NCBI RefSeq assembly: GCF_014191985.1
Contig: NZ_JACHXI010000003.1
Coordinates: forward strand, 245,697-309,696
Direction of reading: 5' to 3'
DNA from: Azomonas macrocytogenes
GTDB lineage: Bacteria > Pseudomonadota > Gammaproteobacteria > Pseudomonadales > Pseudomonadaceae
Length of the DNA stretch: 64,000 nt
In this document: piece by piece, positions 53,579 to 64,000 of the stretch
Layout: each line of letters opens with the position of its first letter
Position numbering within the stretch: the first letter of the stretch is position 1
Made by a program: the position numbers and the translations under genes
Notes under the pieces: generated by a model
What the model saw: only the letters and a program-made list of their open reading frames with translations
Database searches by the model: none
What the model was told of the DNA's origin: nothing

Positions 53579-55300
53579 TCAGGGGTTCTCCGAGCCGGTC
53601 AGGCGGCGCAGGGTTTCTTGAAGAATCTCGCTGTCGGGCTCTTGGTCAATGGCCTGCGCCCAGATTTGCCGAGCTTCGCTTTGCTTGCCTTGAGCCCATA
53701 ATACTTCGCCGAGGTGGGCTGCTATCTCGGCGTCGGGAAAGCGCTCGAAGGCCTTGCGCAGCCAGCTCTCGGCTTCCTTGAGGTTGCCTTGGCGGTAATG
53801 GACCCAGCCGAGGCTGTCGAGGATGGCCGGGTCGTCCTGGTTGATCTGGTAGGCTTGTTCGATCAGCTTCCGGGCTTCGGCCAGGCGGGGAGTGCGGTCA
53901 GCCAGCGTATAACCCAGGGCATTGAGCGCCATGGCGTTGTCAGGTTCGCGCTTGAGGATGAAGCGCAGGTCGCTTTCCAGCAGCGCAAGGTTGTTGCGTT
54001 GCTCGGCAAGCATGGCGCGGGTGTAGAGAAGGTTGAGGTCTTCGGGGAATTGCTTGAGTGCTTTCTGGATCAGTTGCCAGGCTGGTTCGTCCCGCTTCTG
54101 TTCGGATAGCGCTTCGATTTCCAGCAGGTACAGCTGAACGGCATAGTCGGGCTGGCTCTGGCGGGCCTTGTCAAGGATTGCCGAGGCTTCTGCGTCACGG
54201 TCGATGGCAAGCAGCAGGCGTGTTTGCAGCGACTTCGCCGGCAGGTATTCGCTGCCGGGACCTACCTGGTCGTAGGCTTGCAATGCCTTGGTGTTGTCGC
54301 CCAGGGCTTGCTGGGCACGGCCAAGATTGAAATAGGCAGGGTTTAGATGACTGCCGCGTTCGATCAGGTCCTCGAGGTAGACCACGGCTTCTTTCCAGGC
54401 CTGGGCTTCCATGCAGATCAAGGCGAGCGAAAAGCGCAAGTCGTCGTCGCTCGGATTCTGTTGCAGAAGTGCCGAGAATTCACCTATCGCTTCCTGCAGC
54501 CGATTGTTTTCGATCAGTTGGCGGGCGTAGGCGAGGTGCAGGCGCTTGTCGTCGGGATGCTGCTGGAGGCTATCTTTCAGCATGGGGAGAGCCTGTTCAC
54601 CACGGCCCAGTTCCTGTAGCAGTCGCGCCTGTAGCAGGATGGAAGGAATCGGCCGCTCGCCCTTGGTGTGCTGCTCCAGCAAGGCCAGTGCTTCTTCCTT
54701 GCGTTCGTCCTGCTGCAGCAATACCGCTTTGCCGAACACCAGCTGCGGATTGTCCGGGTATTTGCGTAGCAGGCTGTCGAAGCTCTGCAGCAGGCCGGCA
54801 CGGGTTGCCGGATCGGTGCGTGCGGCAGACAGAGCGAGAAAATCGAAATGCGTATCGCCTTGGTGGCGCAGCACTTCTTCCATGAGTTTCAGCGATTCAT
54901 CGTAGCGCCCGGCACGTGCCAGCTGGATGGCTGCCGCCCGCTGGGCATCGAGGTTTTCCGGTGCGTTGGCAGCCCAGATCAGCGCTGTATCCAGGGCCGC
55001 CTGCTCTGCACCCAGGTACTCGGCAATTCTGAACGCACGTTCGGCAATGGCCGGATCTTGTGTGGCGTTGGCCTGCTGTACATAGTTGCCCAGGGCGATA
55101 TCGAAGCGATTGCGTTGCCCGGCAAGCTCGGCTACCAGCAAGGCATAAAGGCTGTCCTGATCGAATGAACTGTACTGGATCGGCTTGCTTTGCCTGGGGG
55201 CGGCAGTTTCCTCCGGTGCTGGAATATTTTCGATAGCAGGAGGAGTGGTCTGGCAACCACCGATCAACAACAAGGCGGTCAGGGCGAAAAATCTTTTCAT
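53579..55300 (-). CDS. TPR-repeat lipoprotein
   Basis: A 573-residue protein from ATG 55300 (MKRFFALTALLLIGGCQ; lipobox IGGC). The rest is a long series of tetratricopeptide repeats, for example QAWKEAVVYLEDLIERGSHL and NAMALNALGYTLADRTPRLA, ending with WLRKAFERFPDAEIAAHLGE. The family is conserved next to lolB in Pseudomonas; its exact role is not known, though envelope scaffold function is likely. It diverges from hemA and starts the lolB-ispE operon. Confidence 0.88.
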   Translation of the reverse strand: MKRFFALTALLLIGGCQTTPPAIENIPAPEETAAPRQSKPIQYSSFDQDSLYALLVAELAGQRNRFDIALGNYVQQANATQDPAIAERAFRIAEYLGAEQAALDTALIWAANAPENLDAQRAAAIQLARAGRYDESLKLMEEVLRHQGDTHFDFLALSAARTDPATRAGLLQSFDSLLRKYPDNPQLVFGKAVLLQQDERKEEALALLEQHTKGERPIPSILLQARLLQELGRGEQALPMLKDSLQQHPDDKRLHLAYARQLIENNRLQEAIGEFSALLQQNPSDDDLRFSLALICMEAQAWKEAVVYLEDLIERGSHLNPAYFNLGRAQQALGDNTKALQAYDQVGPGSEYLPAKSLQTRLLLAIDRDAEASAILDKARQSQPDYAVQLYLLEIEALSEQKRDEPAWQLIQKALKQFPEDLNLLYTRAMLAEQRNNLALLESDLRFILKREPDNAMALNALGYTLADRTPRLAEARKLIEQAYQINQDDPAILDSLGWVHYRQGNLKEAESWLRKAFERFPDAEIAAHLGEVLWAQGKQSEARQIWAQAIDQEPDSEILQETLRRLTGSENP

Positions 55301-55483
55301 GGCAAGGCGATGCATGGCTGATATGCGGTTTCGGCATGATGACACAAGCTATCGGGCAAGCCCATGGCTGGCTGCGCCGGGTGCCAACAAAGACCTTGTC
55401 CTGCGACAATCATCCAGAGCGGTTGTTCTCTCTCCAGCGAAATAGGACAATCAACAGCTCTGTTTTCCCTTCAGCGATTTTGC

Positions 55484-56752
55484 ATGGCTTTTATTGCGCT
55501 GGGCATCAACCATAAGACTGCTTCGGTGGACGTCCGTGAGCGCGTAGCTTTTACGCCCGAGCAGATGGTCGAAGCGTTGCGTCAAGTCTGCAGAATAACG
55601 CCGACGCGCGAGGCCGCGATCCTTTCCACCTGCAACCGTAGCGAGCTGTATCTTGAACAGGATCGGCTCGAGGCCGATGCGGTACTGGCCTGGCTTGCCA
55701 ATTACCACCACCTGAACCTGCAGGATCTCAAGTCGTCGACCTATGTGTATGTGAACGATGCTGCCGTGCGGCATATGATGCGAGTGGCTTCCGGTCTGGA
55801 TTCGCTGGTGCTCGGCGAGCCGCAGATCCTCGGGCAGATGAAGTCGGCCTATTCCATGGCGCGCGAGGCGGGCAGCATCGGTCCGCTGTTGGGACGGTTG
55901 TTCCAGGCGACTTTCAGCACGGCCAAGACAGTGCGTACCGATACCTCGATCGGAGAGAATCCGGTATCCGTGGCTTTTGCCGCAGTCACCCTGGCGCGGC
56001 AAATCTTCAGCAACCTGAAGCAGAGCCAGGCACTGTTGATCGGAGCCGGTGAGACTATCGCACTGGTCGCTCGCCATCTGCATGAGCAGGGCGTCAAACG
56101 GATCATCGTTGCCAATCGCACGCTGGAGCGGGCCAGCGTGCTGGCCGAGCAGTTCGGCGCCCAGGCAATCCTGCTGGCGGATATTTCCCAGGAGCTGGCC
56201 AACAGCGATATCGTCATCGCCTCGACGGCCAGTCAGCTGCCGATCCTCGGCAAGGGTGCCGTCGAGCAGGCGCTCAAGCAACGCAAGCACAAGCCAATGT
56301 TCATGGTCGATATCGCCGTTCCGCGGGATATCGAGCCGCAGGTCGGCGAGTTGGCCGATGTCTATCTGTATACCGTCGACGATCTGCATGAAGTCGTCGC
56401 GGAGAATCTCAAGACTCGTCAAGGAGCGGCACAAGTGGCTGAGGAACTGGTAGCTGCCGGTGCCGACGAGTTCATGCAACGACTGCGTGAGTTGGCTGCG
56501 GTGGATGTGCTCAAGGCTTATCGCCAACAAGCGGAGCGCCTGCGCGACGAAGAGTTGCAAAAAGCCAGACGCCTGCTTGCCAATGGTGCTGATCCGTTCG
56601 AGGTTGCAGCCTCGCTGGCGCGGGGCTTGACCAATAAATTGCTGCATGCACCGAGCGTGCAATTAAAAAAATTCTCCGCCGATGGCCATGTCGAGGCACT
56701 GGCGGTGGCCCAGGAGTTGTTTGCCCTTTCCGAGGGTGAGTCGAAACAATGA
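55484..56752 (+). CDS. hemA: Glutamyl-tRNA reductase
   Basis: A 422-residue enzyme for the first step of C5 haem synthesis. The start at ATG 55484 ([20 protein letters not shown]) is canonical. The catalytic Cys is in [15 protein letters not shown]. The NADP domain includes [17 protein letters not shown], and the C-terminal dimerisation helices contain [18 protein letters not shown]. It overlaps prfA by four bases, as in many Proteobacteria. Confidence 0.96.
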   Translation: MAFIALGINHKTASVDVRERVAFTPEQMVEALRQVCRITPTREAAILSTCNRSELYLEQDRLEADAVLAWLANYHHLNLQDLKSSTYVYVNDAAVRHMMRVASGLDSLVLGEPQILGQMKSAYSMAREAGSIGPLLGRLFQATFSTAKTVRTDTSIGENPVSVAFAAVTLARQIFSNLKQSQALLIGAGETIALVARHLHEQGVKRIIVANRTLERASVLAEQFGAQAILLADISQELANSDIVIASTASQLPILGKGAVEQALKQRKHKPMFMVDIAVPRDIEPQVGELADVYLYTVDDLHEVVAENLKTRQGAAQVAEELVAAGADEFMQRLRELAAVDVLKAYRQQAERLRDEELQKARRLLANGADPFEVAASLARGLTNKLLHAPSVQLKKFSADGHVEALAVAQELFALSEGESKQ

Positions 56753-57831
56753 AAGCTTCCTTATTGAACAAATTGGAGCTCCTTCAGGATCGTTACGAGG
56801 AACTCACGGCATTGCTGGGCGATGCCGAGACCATCAGTGACCAGGCCCGTTTTCGCAGCTACTCGAAGGAATATGCCGAAGTCGAGCCGGTAATCCTCGC
56901 CTATCGCGAATTCCGCACGGTGCAGGAAGACCTGACCGCGGCCCAGGCCCTGTTGAAGGACAGCGATCCTGATCTGCGCGAAATGGCCGCGGAGGAGGTG
57001 ACCGAATCCAGGTCGCGCCTGGTCGAGCTGGAGGATCGGTTGCAACGCATGCTGTTGCCGAAGGACCCCAACGATGGGCGTAACGTCTACCTGGAGATTC
57101 GTGCCGGTACCGGGGGCGACGAAGCGGCCATCTTTGCTGGCGATCTGTTCCGCATGTACTCCCGTTACGCTGAAAAGCAAGGCTGGCGGGTCGAGATTCT
57201 TTCGGAAAGCCTGGGCGAGCATGGCGGCTATAAGGAAGTCATTTCCCGAGTCGAAGGCGATAACGTCTACGCCCGGCTGAAGTTCGAATCCGGCGCCCAC
57301 CGTGTGCAGCGCGTACCGGAAACCGAATCCCAGGGACGCATCCATACGTCGGCCTGCACCGTGGCGGTATTGCCCGAGCCAGACGAGCAGGCTGCCGTGG
57401 AAATCAATTCTGCCGAGCTGCGTGTCGATACCTTCCGGGCTTCGGGAGCGGGTGGCCAGCACATCAACAAGACCGATTCGGCCATTCGTATCACGCACTT
57501 GCCTACTGGCATCGTCGTCGAATGCCAGGATGAGCGCTCGCAGCACAAGAATCGCGCCAAGGCCATGTCCTGGCTGACTGCCAAACTGCAGGACATGCAG
57601 GACTCTGCGGCACATAAGGAAATATCGGACACACGCCGGCTGCTGGTCGGCTCGGGAGATCGCTCCGAGCGCATTCGCACCTACAACTTTCCCCAGGGGC
57701 GCGTCACCGATCATCGGATCAATCTGACGCTGTATGCTCTGGATGAAGTCATCGGTGGTGGCGTCGATGCGGTGATCGAGCCGCTGCGTAGCGAATACCA
57801 GGCCGATCAGTTGGCGGCATTGGGCGATTGA
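56749..57831 (+). CDS. prfA: Peptide chain release factor 1
   Basis: A 360-residue class I release factor for UAA/UAG. It has the PxT-type codon-recognition region [19 protein letters not shown] and the catalytic GGQ loop in [20 protein letters not shown]. It is coupled to hemA and followed by prmC, which methylates the GGQ glutamine. Confidence 0.97.
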   Translation: MKASLLNKLELLQDRYEELTALLGDAETISDQARFRSYSKEYAEVEPVILAYREFRTVQEDLTAAQALLKDSDPDLREMAAEEVTESRSRLVELEDRLQRMLLPKDPNDGRNVYLEIRAGTGGDEAAIFAGDLFRMYSRYAEKQGWRVEILSESLGEHGGYKEVISRVEGDNVYARLKFESGAHRVQRVPETESQGRIHTSACTVAVLPEPDEQAAVEINSAELRVDTFRASGAGGQHINKTDSAIRITHLPTGIVVECQDERSQHKNRAKAMSWLTAKLQDMQDSAAHKEISDTRRLLVGSGDRSERIRTYNFPQGRVTDHRINLTLYALDEVIGGGVDAVIEPLRSEYQADQLAALGD

Positions 57832-57859
57832 CCTGCGAACGGTAAGACTGACTGCAACC

Positions 57860-58687
57860 ATGGCGACCATCGAATCCCTGTTGAACACTGCCGAACTGCC
57901 CGATTCGCCCAGTCCTCGCCTGGATGCCGAATGGTTGCTGGCTGCGGCGCTGGGCAAATCCGGCAGCTATTTGCGAACCTGGCCTGAACGGGAAGTGGCG
58001 GATGCGATCGCCGAGCGTTTCGCCGCAAGCCTGGCGCGGCGGCGCAAGGGTGAACCGGTGGCCTATATCCTCGGACGGCAGGGGTTCTGGAGTCTTGAAC
58101 TGGACGTTTCGCCCGATACGCTGATTCCCCGGCCGGATACCGAGTTGCTGGTGGAAACTGCTTTGACGTTGCTGCCTGAGACTGCTCTGGATGCGCTTGA
58201 TCTGGGTACTGGCACCGGGGCGATTGCCCTGGCTCTGGCCTTGGAGCGGCCGGCCTGGCGGTTGACTGGGGTTGACCGTGTCGAGCAGGCCGTCGCTCTG
58301 GCCGAAGGCAACTGCAAGAGGCTGGGCCTGGGCAATGTCGACTTTTTACCAAGCCACTGGTTTTCCGCGCTGCGGGCGCGGCGATTTTCGCTGATTGTGG
58401 CCAACCCACCTTACATTGCCGAAAACGATCCACATTTGTCACAGGGCGATGTCCGTTTCGAGCCCAGCTCGGCGCTGATCGCCGGACCCGACGGGCTGGA
58501 CGATCTGCGCACTATCATTGCGCGAGCACCGGACCACCTGGCGGCTGGCGGCTGGTTACTGCTGGAGCACGGTCACGACCAGGCACAAGCTGTTCGCGAG
58601 CTGCTGGCCGCAGGTGGTTTTGTGGCGGTGGAAAGCCGCCGCGACCTGGCCGGACATGCGCGGATAAGCCTGGGGTGCCGGGTTTAA
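57860..58687 (+). CDS. prmC: Release factor glutamine methyltransferase
   Basis: A 275-residue SAM-dependent enzyme that modifies RF1 and RF2. The SAM loop is ALDLGTGTGAIALALALE, and the catalytic NPPY is in FSLIVANPPYIAENDPHLS. The N-terminal helical domain has PRLDAEWLLAAALGKSGSYL. It follows prfA by 28 bases in the usual operon order. Confidence 0.95.
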   Translation: MATIESLLNTAELPDSPSPRLDAEWLLAAALGKSGSYLRTWPEREVADAIAERFAASLARRRKGEPVAYILGRQGFWSLELDVSPDTLIPRPDTELLVETALTLLPETALDALDLGTGTGAIALALALERPAWRLTGVDRVEQAVALAEGNCKRLGLGNVDFLPSHWFSALRARRFSLIVANPPYIAENDPHLSQGDVRFEPSSALIAGPDGLDDLRTIIARAPDHLAAGGWLLLEHGHDQAQAVRELLAAGGFVAVESRRDLAGHARISLGCRV

Positions 58688-58727
58688 TGACGATCTTCGG
58701 TACATTTTTTTAGCGGAAAACAAGCCC

Positions 58728-59483
58728 ATGCTCGACGATCAGGAACTGATGCGCTACAGCCGGCAGATTCTTTTGCCGCAAATCGATGTGGAAGGGCAGT
58801 TGCGCTTGAAACAAAGCCGGGTGCTGGTCGTCGGGCTCGGTGGGTTGGGTTCACCGGTGTCGATGTACCTGGCTACTGCCGGAGTTGGAGAGTTGCATCT
58901 GGCCGATTTCGACCATGTGGCATTGAGCAACCTGCAGCGGCAAATCCTGCACGATACCCAGGGCCTCGGCCAGAGCAAGGTGGATTCAGCACTTTCCCGG
59001 CTGGCCGGGCTCAATCCACTGGTACGACTCGTTCCCCATCGCACAGCACTGGATGCCGATTCGTTGGCGGCAGCGGTCGAAGCGGTCGACCTGGTACTTG
59101 ACTGCAGCGACAATTTCATGACCCGCGAAGCCGTCAACTCCGCCTGCGTCACCCTTAAAAAACCGTTGGTCAGTGGCGCTGCGATCCGGCTGGAGGGGCA
59201 GCTTGCGGTCTTCGATTCACGGCGGCAAGACAGCCCCTGCTATCACTGTCTGTACGGCGAAGGCAGTGAGAGCGAACTGACTTGCAGTGAGGCCGGGGTG
59301 GTCGGTCCGCTGGTCGGGCTGATCGGCAGCTTGCAAGCGCTTGAAGCACTCAAGCTATTGGCCGGTTTCGGCGAGCCGTTGACCGGACGATTGTTGCTGG
59401 TTGACGGGGCGACCAGTCGCTTTCGGGAACTGCGAGTCAAGCGAGATCCGCAATGCGCCGTATGCGCAAGCATGCATGAATAA
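58728..59483 (+). CDS. moeB: MoeB/ThiF-type sulfur-carrier adenylyltransferase
   Basis: A 251-residue E1-like enzyme. The nucleotide site is [18 protein letters not shown] with [16 protein letters not shown]. Zinc Cys pairs are CYHC and CAVC, with [20 protein letters not shown] near the C terminus. It adenylates MoaD (or ThiS in the ThiF case). The MoeB name follows its place between prmC and murI in Pseudomonas. It overlaps murI by eight bases. Confidence 0.88.
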   Translation: MLDDQELMRYSRQILLPQIDVEGQLRLKQSRVLVVGLGGLGSPVSMYLATAGVGELHLADFDHVALSNLQRQILHDTQGLGQSKVDSALSRLAGLNPLVRLVPHRTALDADSLAAAVEAVDLVLDCSDNFMTREAVNSACVTLKKPLVSGAAIRLEGQLAVFDSRRQDSPCYHCLYGEGSESELTCSEAGVVGPLVGLIGSLQALEALKLLAGFGEPLTGRLLLVDGATSRFRELRVKRDPQCAVCASMHE

Positions 59484-60273
59484 GTCTTCCCCTATCGGGG
59501 TTTTCGACTCGGGCGTCGGTGGGCTTTCGGTATTGCGTGAAATCCGTACTCGCCTGCCCGGCGAGTCATTGCTGTATCTGGCGGATAGTGGTTATGTGCC
59601 CTATGGTGAAAAAAGCGCCGAGTTCATTCGCGAGCGTTGCCGCAAGATCGCGGATTTCCTGCTGAAACAAGGTGCCAAGGCGCTTGTGGTGGCTTGCAAT
59701 ACCGCTACCGCAGCAGCCGTCGCCGATTTGCGCGAGTTATATCCTGAGCTACCGGTCGTGGGCATGGAACCGGCAGTCAAGCCGGCGGCAGCGGTTACCC
59801 GGACGGGAGTCGTTGGTGTGTTGGCTACTACGGGGACCTTGAAAAGCGCCAGGTTTGCCGCCTTGCTCGATCGTTTCGCCAGTAATGTACGAGTGATCAC
59901 AAAACCCTGTCCGGGCCTGGTCGAGCTGATTGAGGTCGGTCAGTTGGATGGTCCCGACATTCACCGAATGCTGAGCGATTTCACCGCGCCATTGCTGGCC
60001 GAAGGTTGCGATACCCTGATTCTGGGCTGTACCCACTATCCTTTTATCAAACCTGTATTGGTCCGGCTGCTGCCGCCGGATATCACGATCATCGATACTG
60101 GCGCAGCCGTTGCGCGCCGTTTACAGAATTTGCTCGAACTATGTGATATGCGAAGCGATAGCCAGATCGCCGCACACGTACAATTCTGGTCCAGTGGCGA
60201 TACAGGAAAAATGCTATCGGTCTTGCCATTATTGTGGGGTGAACCGCCTGGACCGGTGCGCTATTTTGGTTGA
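59476..60273 (+). CDS. murI: Glutamate racemase
   Basis: A 265-residue enzyme making D-glutamate for peptidoglycan. The start at ATG 59476 ([20 protein letters not shown]) overlaps the moeB end. Both catalytic Cys are present: [13 protein letters not shown] and [10 protein letters not shown]. The length is normal, with no frame problems. Confidence 0.95.
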   Translation: MNKSSPIGVFDSGVGGLSVLREIRTRLPGESLLYLADSGYVPYGEKSAEFIRERCRKIADFLLKQGAKALVVACNTATAAAVADLRELYPELPVVGMEPAVKPAAAVTRTGVVGVLATTGTLKSARFAALLDRFASNVRVITKPCPGLVELIEVGQLDGPDIHRMLSDFTAPLLAEGCDTLILGCTHYPFIKPVLVRLLPPDITIIDTGAAVARRLQNLLELCDMRSDSQIAAHVQFWSSGDTGKMLSVLPLLWGEPPGPVRYFG

Positions 60274-60396
60274 ACACTGAATAACTGAATGCGTTAATGC
60301 GTTGCCAGGACCGCCTTGCCTTGAGTCGAGGAGCCCATATGCTCCACCGGTTGCTTGGCACTATTTTCCTAATATACGAAGCGATAAGGAGCGGGG

Positions 60397-60921
60397 ATGA
60401 AAAAAAGACTTCTTCCATTGGCTGGCTTTGCCGCCCTCAGTTTTGGGCAAGTCGAGTTGGCGAATGCGCTGGATGTTACTGCTGCTGCGGGTATCAGCGG
60501 TCAAGGGAATGCCACTTTCCGGATCGGCACGCAGTGGAACTGGGACAAGAAATGGCTGCAGAGCAACACTGGCCATGTGACCGGCTATTGGGATGCCGCT
60601 TATACGTGGTGGGATGGTGGCAGCACGGAGGACAACCATAGTCTTTCCTTCTCTCCGGTATTCGTCTACGAGTTCGATGGTTTCAGCAGCGTCAAGCCGT
60701 TCATCGAGGCGGGTATCGGCGTGGCCTTCTTCACCCAGACCGAGATCGATCATCAGCGGTTTGGTACTTCTTTCAATTTCGAAGATCGTATCGGTGCGGG
60801 CCTGCGCTTCAAGAATGGTCATGAAGTGGGAGTACGAGCCATCCACTATTCCAACGCCGGGATCAAAGAACCCAACGATGGCGTGGAAAGCTACAGCATG
60901 TTCTATCGGGCGCACTTCTGA
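60397..60921 (+). CDS. pagL: PagL-like lipid A 3-O-deacylase
   Basis: A 174-residue outer-membrane beta-barrel with a signal peptide (MKKRLLPLAGFAALSFGQVE ending ANA). The catalytic His and Ser are in RAIHYSNAGIKEPNDGVE (His150, Ser152, and Glu164 in precursor numbering), and the C terminus ends in Phe. It removes the 3-position acyl chain of lipid A and so modifies endotoxin activity. AAGGAG lies six bases before the ATG. It lies 123 bases after murI and is probably expressed separately. Confidence 0.9.
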   Translation: MKKRLLPLAGFAALSFGQVELANALDVTAAAGISGQGNATFRIGTQWNWDKKWLQSNTGHVTGYWDAAYTWWDGGSTEDNHSLSFSPVFVYEFDGFSSVKPFIEAGIGVAFFTQTEIDHQRFGTSFNFEDRIGAGLRFKNGHEVGVRAIHYSNAGIKEPNDGVESYSMFYRAHF

Positions 60922-61169
60922 CCGGAGCTGAACATCGCAGGCCGTTCGAGCCTTACCTGAAGTACAGGAATCTTCGCGTGAGCCTGGTCGATTCCGATTG
61001 CGATGTGGCGGGACGGTGAGTTTACCGAGACTGGTTGCCAGTTTGGCGCTATCGCCCGCCCCATATGCTGCAAAATTGTCCAGTAGGTAATATCAGTGCA
61101 TTGGGTAAACCGTCTGGTTTCCTGTTGTCGCTGCCAGAATTCCCTCTGTTTTCTCTTGATACTGTCGAA

Positions 61170-61808
61170 TCAGGTTTCTTTCTGCTTCGTGCCGAATATT
61201 TTATCGCCGGCATCGCCAAGGCCGGGCAGGATATAGCCGTTTTCGTTCAGGCGCTGATCGATGGATGCGGTATAGATCCGTACATCCGGATGCGTCTTTT
61301 CCAGGGCGGCAATGCCTTCTGGAGCCGCTACCAGTACCAGGGCACGGATTTCCTTGCAGCCGGCTTTCTTTAGCATGTCGATCGTGGCGATCAGCGAGCC
61401 ACCGGTCGCCAGCATTGGGTCGATGATCAGTGCCAGGCGCTGGTCGATCTGAGAAACGAGTTTTTCCAGATAGGTATGCGCTGCCAGTGTTTCTTCGTTG
61501 CGGGCAATGCCCACGGCACTGACTTTCGCTCCTGGAATCAGGCTCAGCACGCCATCGAGCATCCCGATACCTGCCCGCAGAATCGGTACGACAGTGATCT
61601 TTTTGCCGGAGATCTTTTCCACGGCCACCTCGCCGCACCAGCCTTGGATGCTGCAGTGTTCGAGCGGCAGGTCCTGCGTTGCTTCGTAGGTGAGAATGGC
61701 TCCGATTTCCTGAGCCAATTCGCGGAAGTGCTTGGTGCTGATATCGGCACGGCGCATCAGGCCGAGTTTATGACGGACCAGTGGATGGCGGATTTCGCGA
61801 ATGGGCAT
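61170..61808 (-). CDS. upp: Uracil phosphoribosyltransferase
   Basis: A 212-residue salvage enzyme converting uracil and PRPP to UMP. The start at ATG 61808 ([20 protein letters not shown]) is canonical. The PRPP loop is [18 protein letters not shown], and the uracil-binding end is [20 protein letters not shown]. It diverges from the purine phosphoribosyltransferase gene; the 174-base gap holds both promoters. Confidence 0.96.
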   Translation of the reverse strand: MPIREIRHPLVRHKLGLMRRADISTKHFRELAQEIGAILTYEATQDLPLEHCSIQGWCGEVAVEKISGKKITVVPILRAGIGMLDGVLSLIPGAKVSAVGIARNEETLAAHTYLEKLVSQIDQRLALIIDPMLATGGSLIATIDMLKKAGCKEIRALVLVAAPEGIAALEKTHPDVRIYTASIDQRLNENGYILPGLGDAGDKIFGTKQKET

Positions 61809-61982
61809 GAAAAATGACTCCGATGGCAGGGGCTCGGCCATAAGAGTAATAGATGGGCCTTCAGCCCCGCGAATATCTTGTTACAGGAGTTGCCAGCAGG
61901 GGCTTGGGCTCGTTATTTTCGACCCTTTTCCTGGCAGGCACTGTTAGCTTGCCATTTCGTTACGCAATCCTGGAGAGGCCTC

Positions 61983-62540
61983 ATGTCCGTCGATCTCGAA
62001 CACATTTGCCAAGTCAAGGCCGAAGCCGATTGTCTCTACAACGAGGCTCAGGTCGACGCTGCCATTGAAGCTATCGCCCAAAAGATCAATGCCGAACTGG
62101 CAAACCGCAATCCAGTAGTGTTCTGTGTCATGAACGGCGGACTGGTCTTTGCCGGCAGGCTACTGCCCAAGCTGGACTTTCCGCTGGAGTTGTCCTATTT
62201 GCACGCAACGCGCTATCGCAACGAGACCAGTGGCGGAGACCTGTTCTGGAAGGCCAAGCCGGAGCTGTCCTTCATCGATCGCGATGTCCTGATCATCGAC
62301 GATATCCTCGATGAAGGGCATACCCTGCACGCAATTCTGGAGTTCTGTCGCCATGCGGGTGCCGCTGCAGTGCATACCGCCGTGCTGATTGAAAAAGAAC
62401 ACCAACGCAAGGCGAGCCCTGATCTCAAGGCCGATTATGTCGGGCTGAGTTGCATCGACCGCTACATCTTCGGTTATGGCATGGACTACAAGGGCTATTG
62501 GCGGAATGCTCCAGGCATCTATGCCGTCAAAGGGCTGTAG
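61983..62540 (+). CDS. Hypoxanthine-guanine phosphoribosyltransferase
   Basis: A 185-residue purine salvage enzyme. The start is ATG 61983 (MSVDLEHICQVKAEADCLYN). The PRPP motif is VLIIDDILDEGHTLHAI and the base region is YVGLSCIDRYIFGYGMDYKG. It complements upp and uses PRPP from Prs. Family names hpt and hprT are both used in Pseudomonas, so I give no symbol. Confidence 0.92.
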   Translation: MSVDLEHICQVKAEADCLYNEAQVDAAIEAIAQKINAELANRNPVVFCVMNGGLVFAGRLLPKLDFPLELSYLHATRYRNETSGGDLFWKAKPELSFIDRDVLIIDDILDEGHTLHAILEFCRHAGAAAVHTAVLIEKEHQRKASPDLKADYVGLSCIDRYIFGYGMDYKGYWRNAPGIYAVKGL

Positions 62541-62557
62541 CACCAGATAAACAGGGG

Positions 62558-62584
62558 GAGGGCACAGGCAGGCTTGGTGCCCTC
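62558..62584 (+). terminator. Hairpin after the purine phosphoribosyltransferase gene
   Basis: GAGGGCAC and GTGCCCTC form an 8-bp stem between the convergent phosphoribosyltransferase and dxs stops. No strong T-run follows. Confidence 0.45.
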
Positions 62585-62602
62585 GGTGTTGAAACGAATG
62601 GA

Positions 62603-64000
62603 TCAGCGTTCCAGTGTCTGTAGCTTTTGTCGCACGGCGGCTTCGATGCCTGCGGCATCCAGGCCGCACTCGGCCAGCATTTCGGCCGGTCGGGCGTGCT
62701 CCACGTAACGGTCCGGCAGACCCAGCTGCAGCAGCGGGACGGCGAGGTTGTCCCGGGCCAGCAGTTCGCCGACCGCGCTGCCCGCGCCGCCCATGAGGCT
62801 GTTTTCCTCGAGGGTCACCAGCAACTGATGGTCGGCGGCCAGTTCGCGCACCAGGGCTTCGTCCAGCGGCTTGACGAAGCGCATATCCGCGACCGTGGCA
62901 TCCAGGGTTTCGGCCACGATCAGGGCTTCGCGCAGCTGCACGCCAAAGACCAGGAAGGCCACGTTGCGGCCCCGGCGGCGAATCACGCCCTTGCCGATTT
63001 CCACCGGTTCCAGGCCGGGGTCGAGCGGGACGTTCGGCCCGCTGCCGCGCGGGTAGCGTACCGCCGCCGGGCCGTTGAACCGGTAACCGGTGGTCAGCAG
63101 GCGGCGCAGCTCGTTCTCATCGCTGGGGGTCATCAGCAGCAGGCCGGGAATGCAGCGCAGGTAAGTAATATCGAAGCTGCCAGCGTGGGTCGGACCATCC
63201 TCGCCGACCAGTCCGGCACGGTCGATGGCGAACAGCACGTCGAGATTCTGTACCGCGACGTCATGGATGAGCTGGTCGTAGGCGCGCTGCAGGAAAGTCG
63301 AATAGATGGCCACGACCGGCTTGAGCCCTTCGCAGGCCATGCCGGCGGCCAGGGTCACGGCATGCTGTTCGGCGATGGCGACATCGAAATAGCGATTCGG
63401 GAATTTCTGGCTGAACGCCACGAGATCCGAGCCTTCCTTCATGGCTGGGGTGATCCCGACCAACCGCGGATCGGCACTGGCCATGTCGCACAGCCACTGG
63501 CCGAAGATGTTCGAGTAGCGGGGGCGTGCCGGCTGCCGGGGCTTGGGCGGCGCGTCGACGGACTCCAGCTTGGTAATGGCGTGGTAGCCGATGGGGTCGG
63601 CCTCGGCCGGTGCGAACCCCTTGCCTTTCTTGGTCACCACATGCAGCAGCTGCAGGCCGGGAAGGTCGTGCATGTTGCGCAGGGTAGCGATCAGGGTCGG
63701 CAGGTCGTGGCCGTCTATCGGGCCGATGTAGTTCCAGCCCAGCTCCTCGAACAGCGTGCCGGGCACCAGCATGCCTTTGGCGTATTCCTCGGTGCGACAG
63801 GCGATTTCCCAGGCACCCGGCAGGCGCGAGAGGATCTTCTTGCTGCCTTCGCGCATGCTGGCATAGGTGCGGCTGGAGAGGATCTTGGCCAGGTAGTTGG
63901 ACATGCCGCCCACGTTGTGGGAGATGGACATGTCGTTATCGTTGAGGATGACCAGCATGTCGGCCTTGACGTCCGGGGCATGGTTGAGGGCCTCGAAGGC
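62603..64000 (-). CDS. dxs: 1-deoxy-D-xylulose-5-phosphate synthase, C-terminal part
   Basis: The frame is open to the right window edge, so about the first 160 residues are outside. Visible parts are the thiamine-diphosphate region [16 protein letters not shown], the pyrimidine-binding [39 protein letters not shown] and the transketolase C-terminal domain ending in [11 protein letters not shown]. It makes DXP from pyruvate and glyceraldehyde 3-phosphate, the first step of the MEP pathway that includes IspE. Confidence 0.96.
   Translation of the reverse strand, partial: AFEALNHAPDVKADMLVILNDNDMSISHNVGGMSNYLAKILSSRTYASMREGSKKILSRLPGAWEIACRTEEYAKGMLVPGTLFEELGWNYIGPIDGHDLPTLIATLRNMHDLPGLQLLHVVTKKGKGFAPAEADPIGYHAITKLESVDAPPKPRQPARPRYSNIFGQWLCDMASADPRLVGITPAMKEGSDLVAFSQKFPNRYFDVAIAEQHAVTLAAGMACEGLKPVVAIYSTFLQRAYDQLIHDVAVQNLDVLFAIDRAGLVGEDGPTHAGSFDITYLRCIPGLLLMTPSDENELRRLLTTGYRFNGPAAVRYPRGSGPNVPLDPGLEPVEIGKGVIRRRGRNVAFLVFGVQLREALIVAETLDATVADMRFVKPLDEALVRELAADHQLLVTLEENSLMGGAGSAVGELLARDNLAVPLLQLGLPDRYVEHARPAEMLAECGLDAAGIEAAVRQKLQTLER

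Overview
The window is a GC-rich chromosomal segment from a Pseudomonas-type gammaproteobacterium. The evidence is gene content and order: ompR-envZ, tex, the rimB-rimK pair, msbA/mig-14/dnpA/hldE/waaA, WbpL- and WbpM-like proteins, and the housekeeping block lolB-ispE-tRNA-Gln-prs-rplY-pth-ychF facing hemA-prfA-prmC-moeB-murI. There is no rRNA operon, CRISPR array, integrase or intact insertion sequence.

Layout. 1-1586: an AraC-type regulator (cut by the window edge) behind a membrane protein with a degenerate GGDEF domain. 1933-8549: a five-gene phytate-type module (TonB-dependent receptor, beta-propeller phytase, ExbB, ExbD, TonB) with a possible Pho box upstream. 8655-18145: gshA (probable TTG start), ompR-envZ separated by a terminator-like hairpin, a frameshifted VOC protein, tex, rimB-rimK and a YbaY-META protein. 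18241-34337: an envelope region with a WaaP-like kinase, msbA, mig-14, dnpA, hldE, an orphan ketosynthase III, a three-gene oxidoreductase operon, waaA, and WbpV-, WbpL- and WbpM-like genes that could make and prime a QuiNAc-type O-antigen sugar. 34413-35738: a lipoprotein PQQ-type sugar dehydrogenase.

35739-37700: a gene-poor stretch. It holds a strong candidate for a GacA-activated Rsm small RNA (about 36253-36387, minus strand) with a GacA-type upstream site, -10 box, GGA motifs and terminator. Next come tRNA-Met and its promoter, then a broken replication gene of integrative-element type.

37716-48471: an accessory island in which almost every gene overlaps or abuts the next on the minus strand. 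In transcription order: a broken Fic gene, hsdM, hsdS, a SIR2-like gene interrupted by one in-frame TAG, a zeta-type kinase, a small partner ORF, hsdR and a SprT-like metallopeptidase. This is a type I restriction-modification operon with a SIR2/zeta cassette nested between hsdS and hsdR, and it is the best candidate for a little-described system here. The hsdM reading frame also carries an in-frame REP-like palindrome.

48534-64000: core genes. They cover GTPase YchF, translation (pth, rplY, prfA, prmC), nucleotide metabolism (prs, upp, a purine phosphoribosyltransferase), isoprenoids (ispE, partial dxs), haem (hemA), lipoprotein sorting (lolB), cell wall (murI) and lipid A remodelling (pagL).
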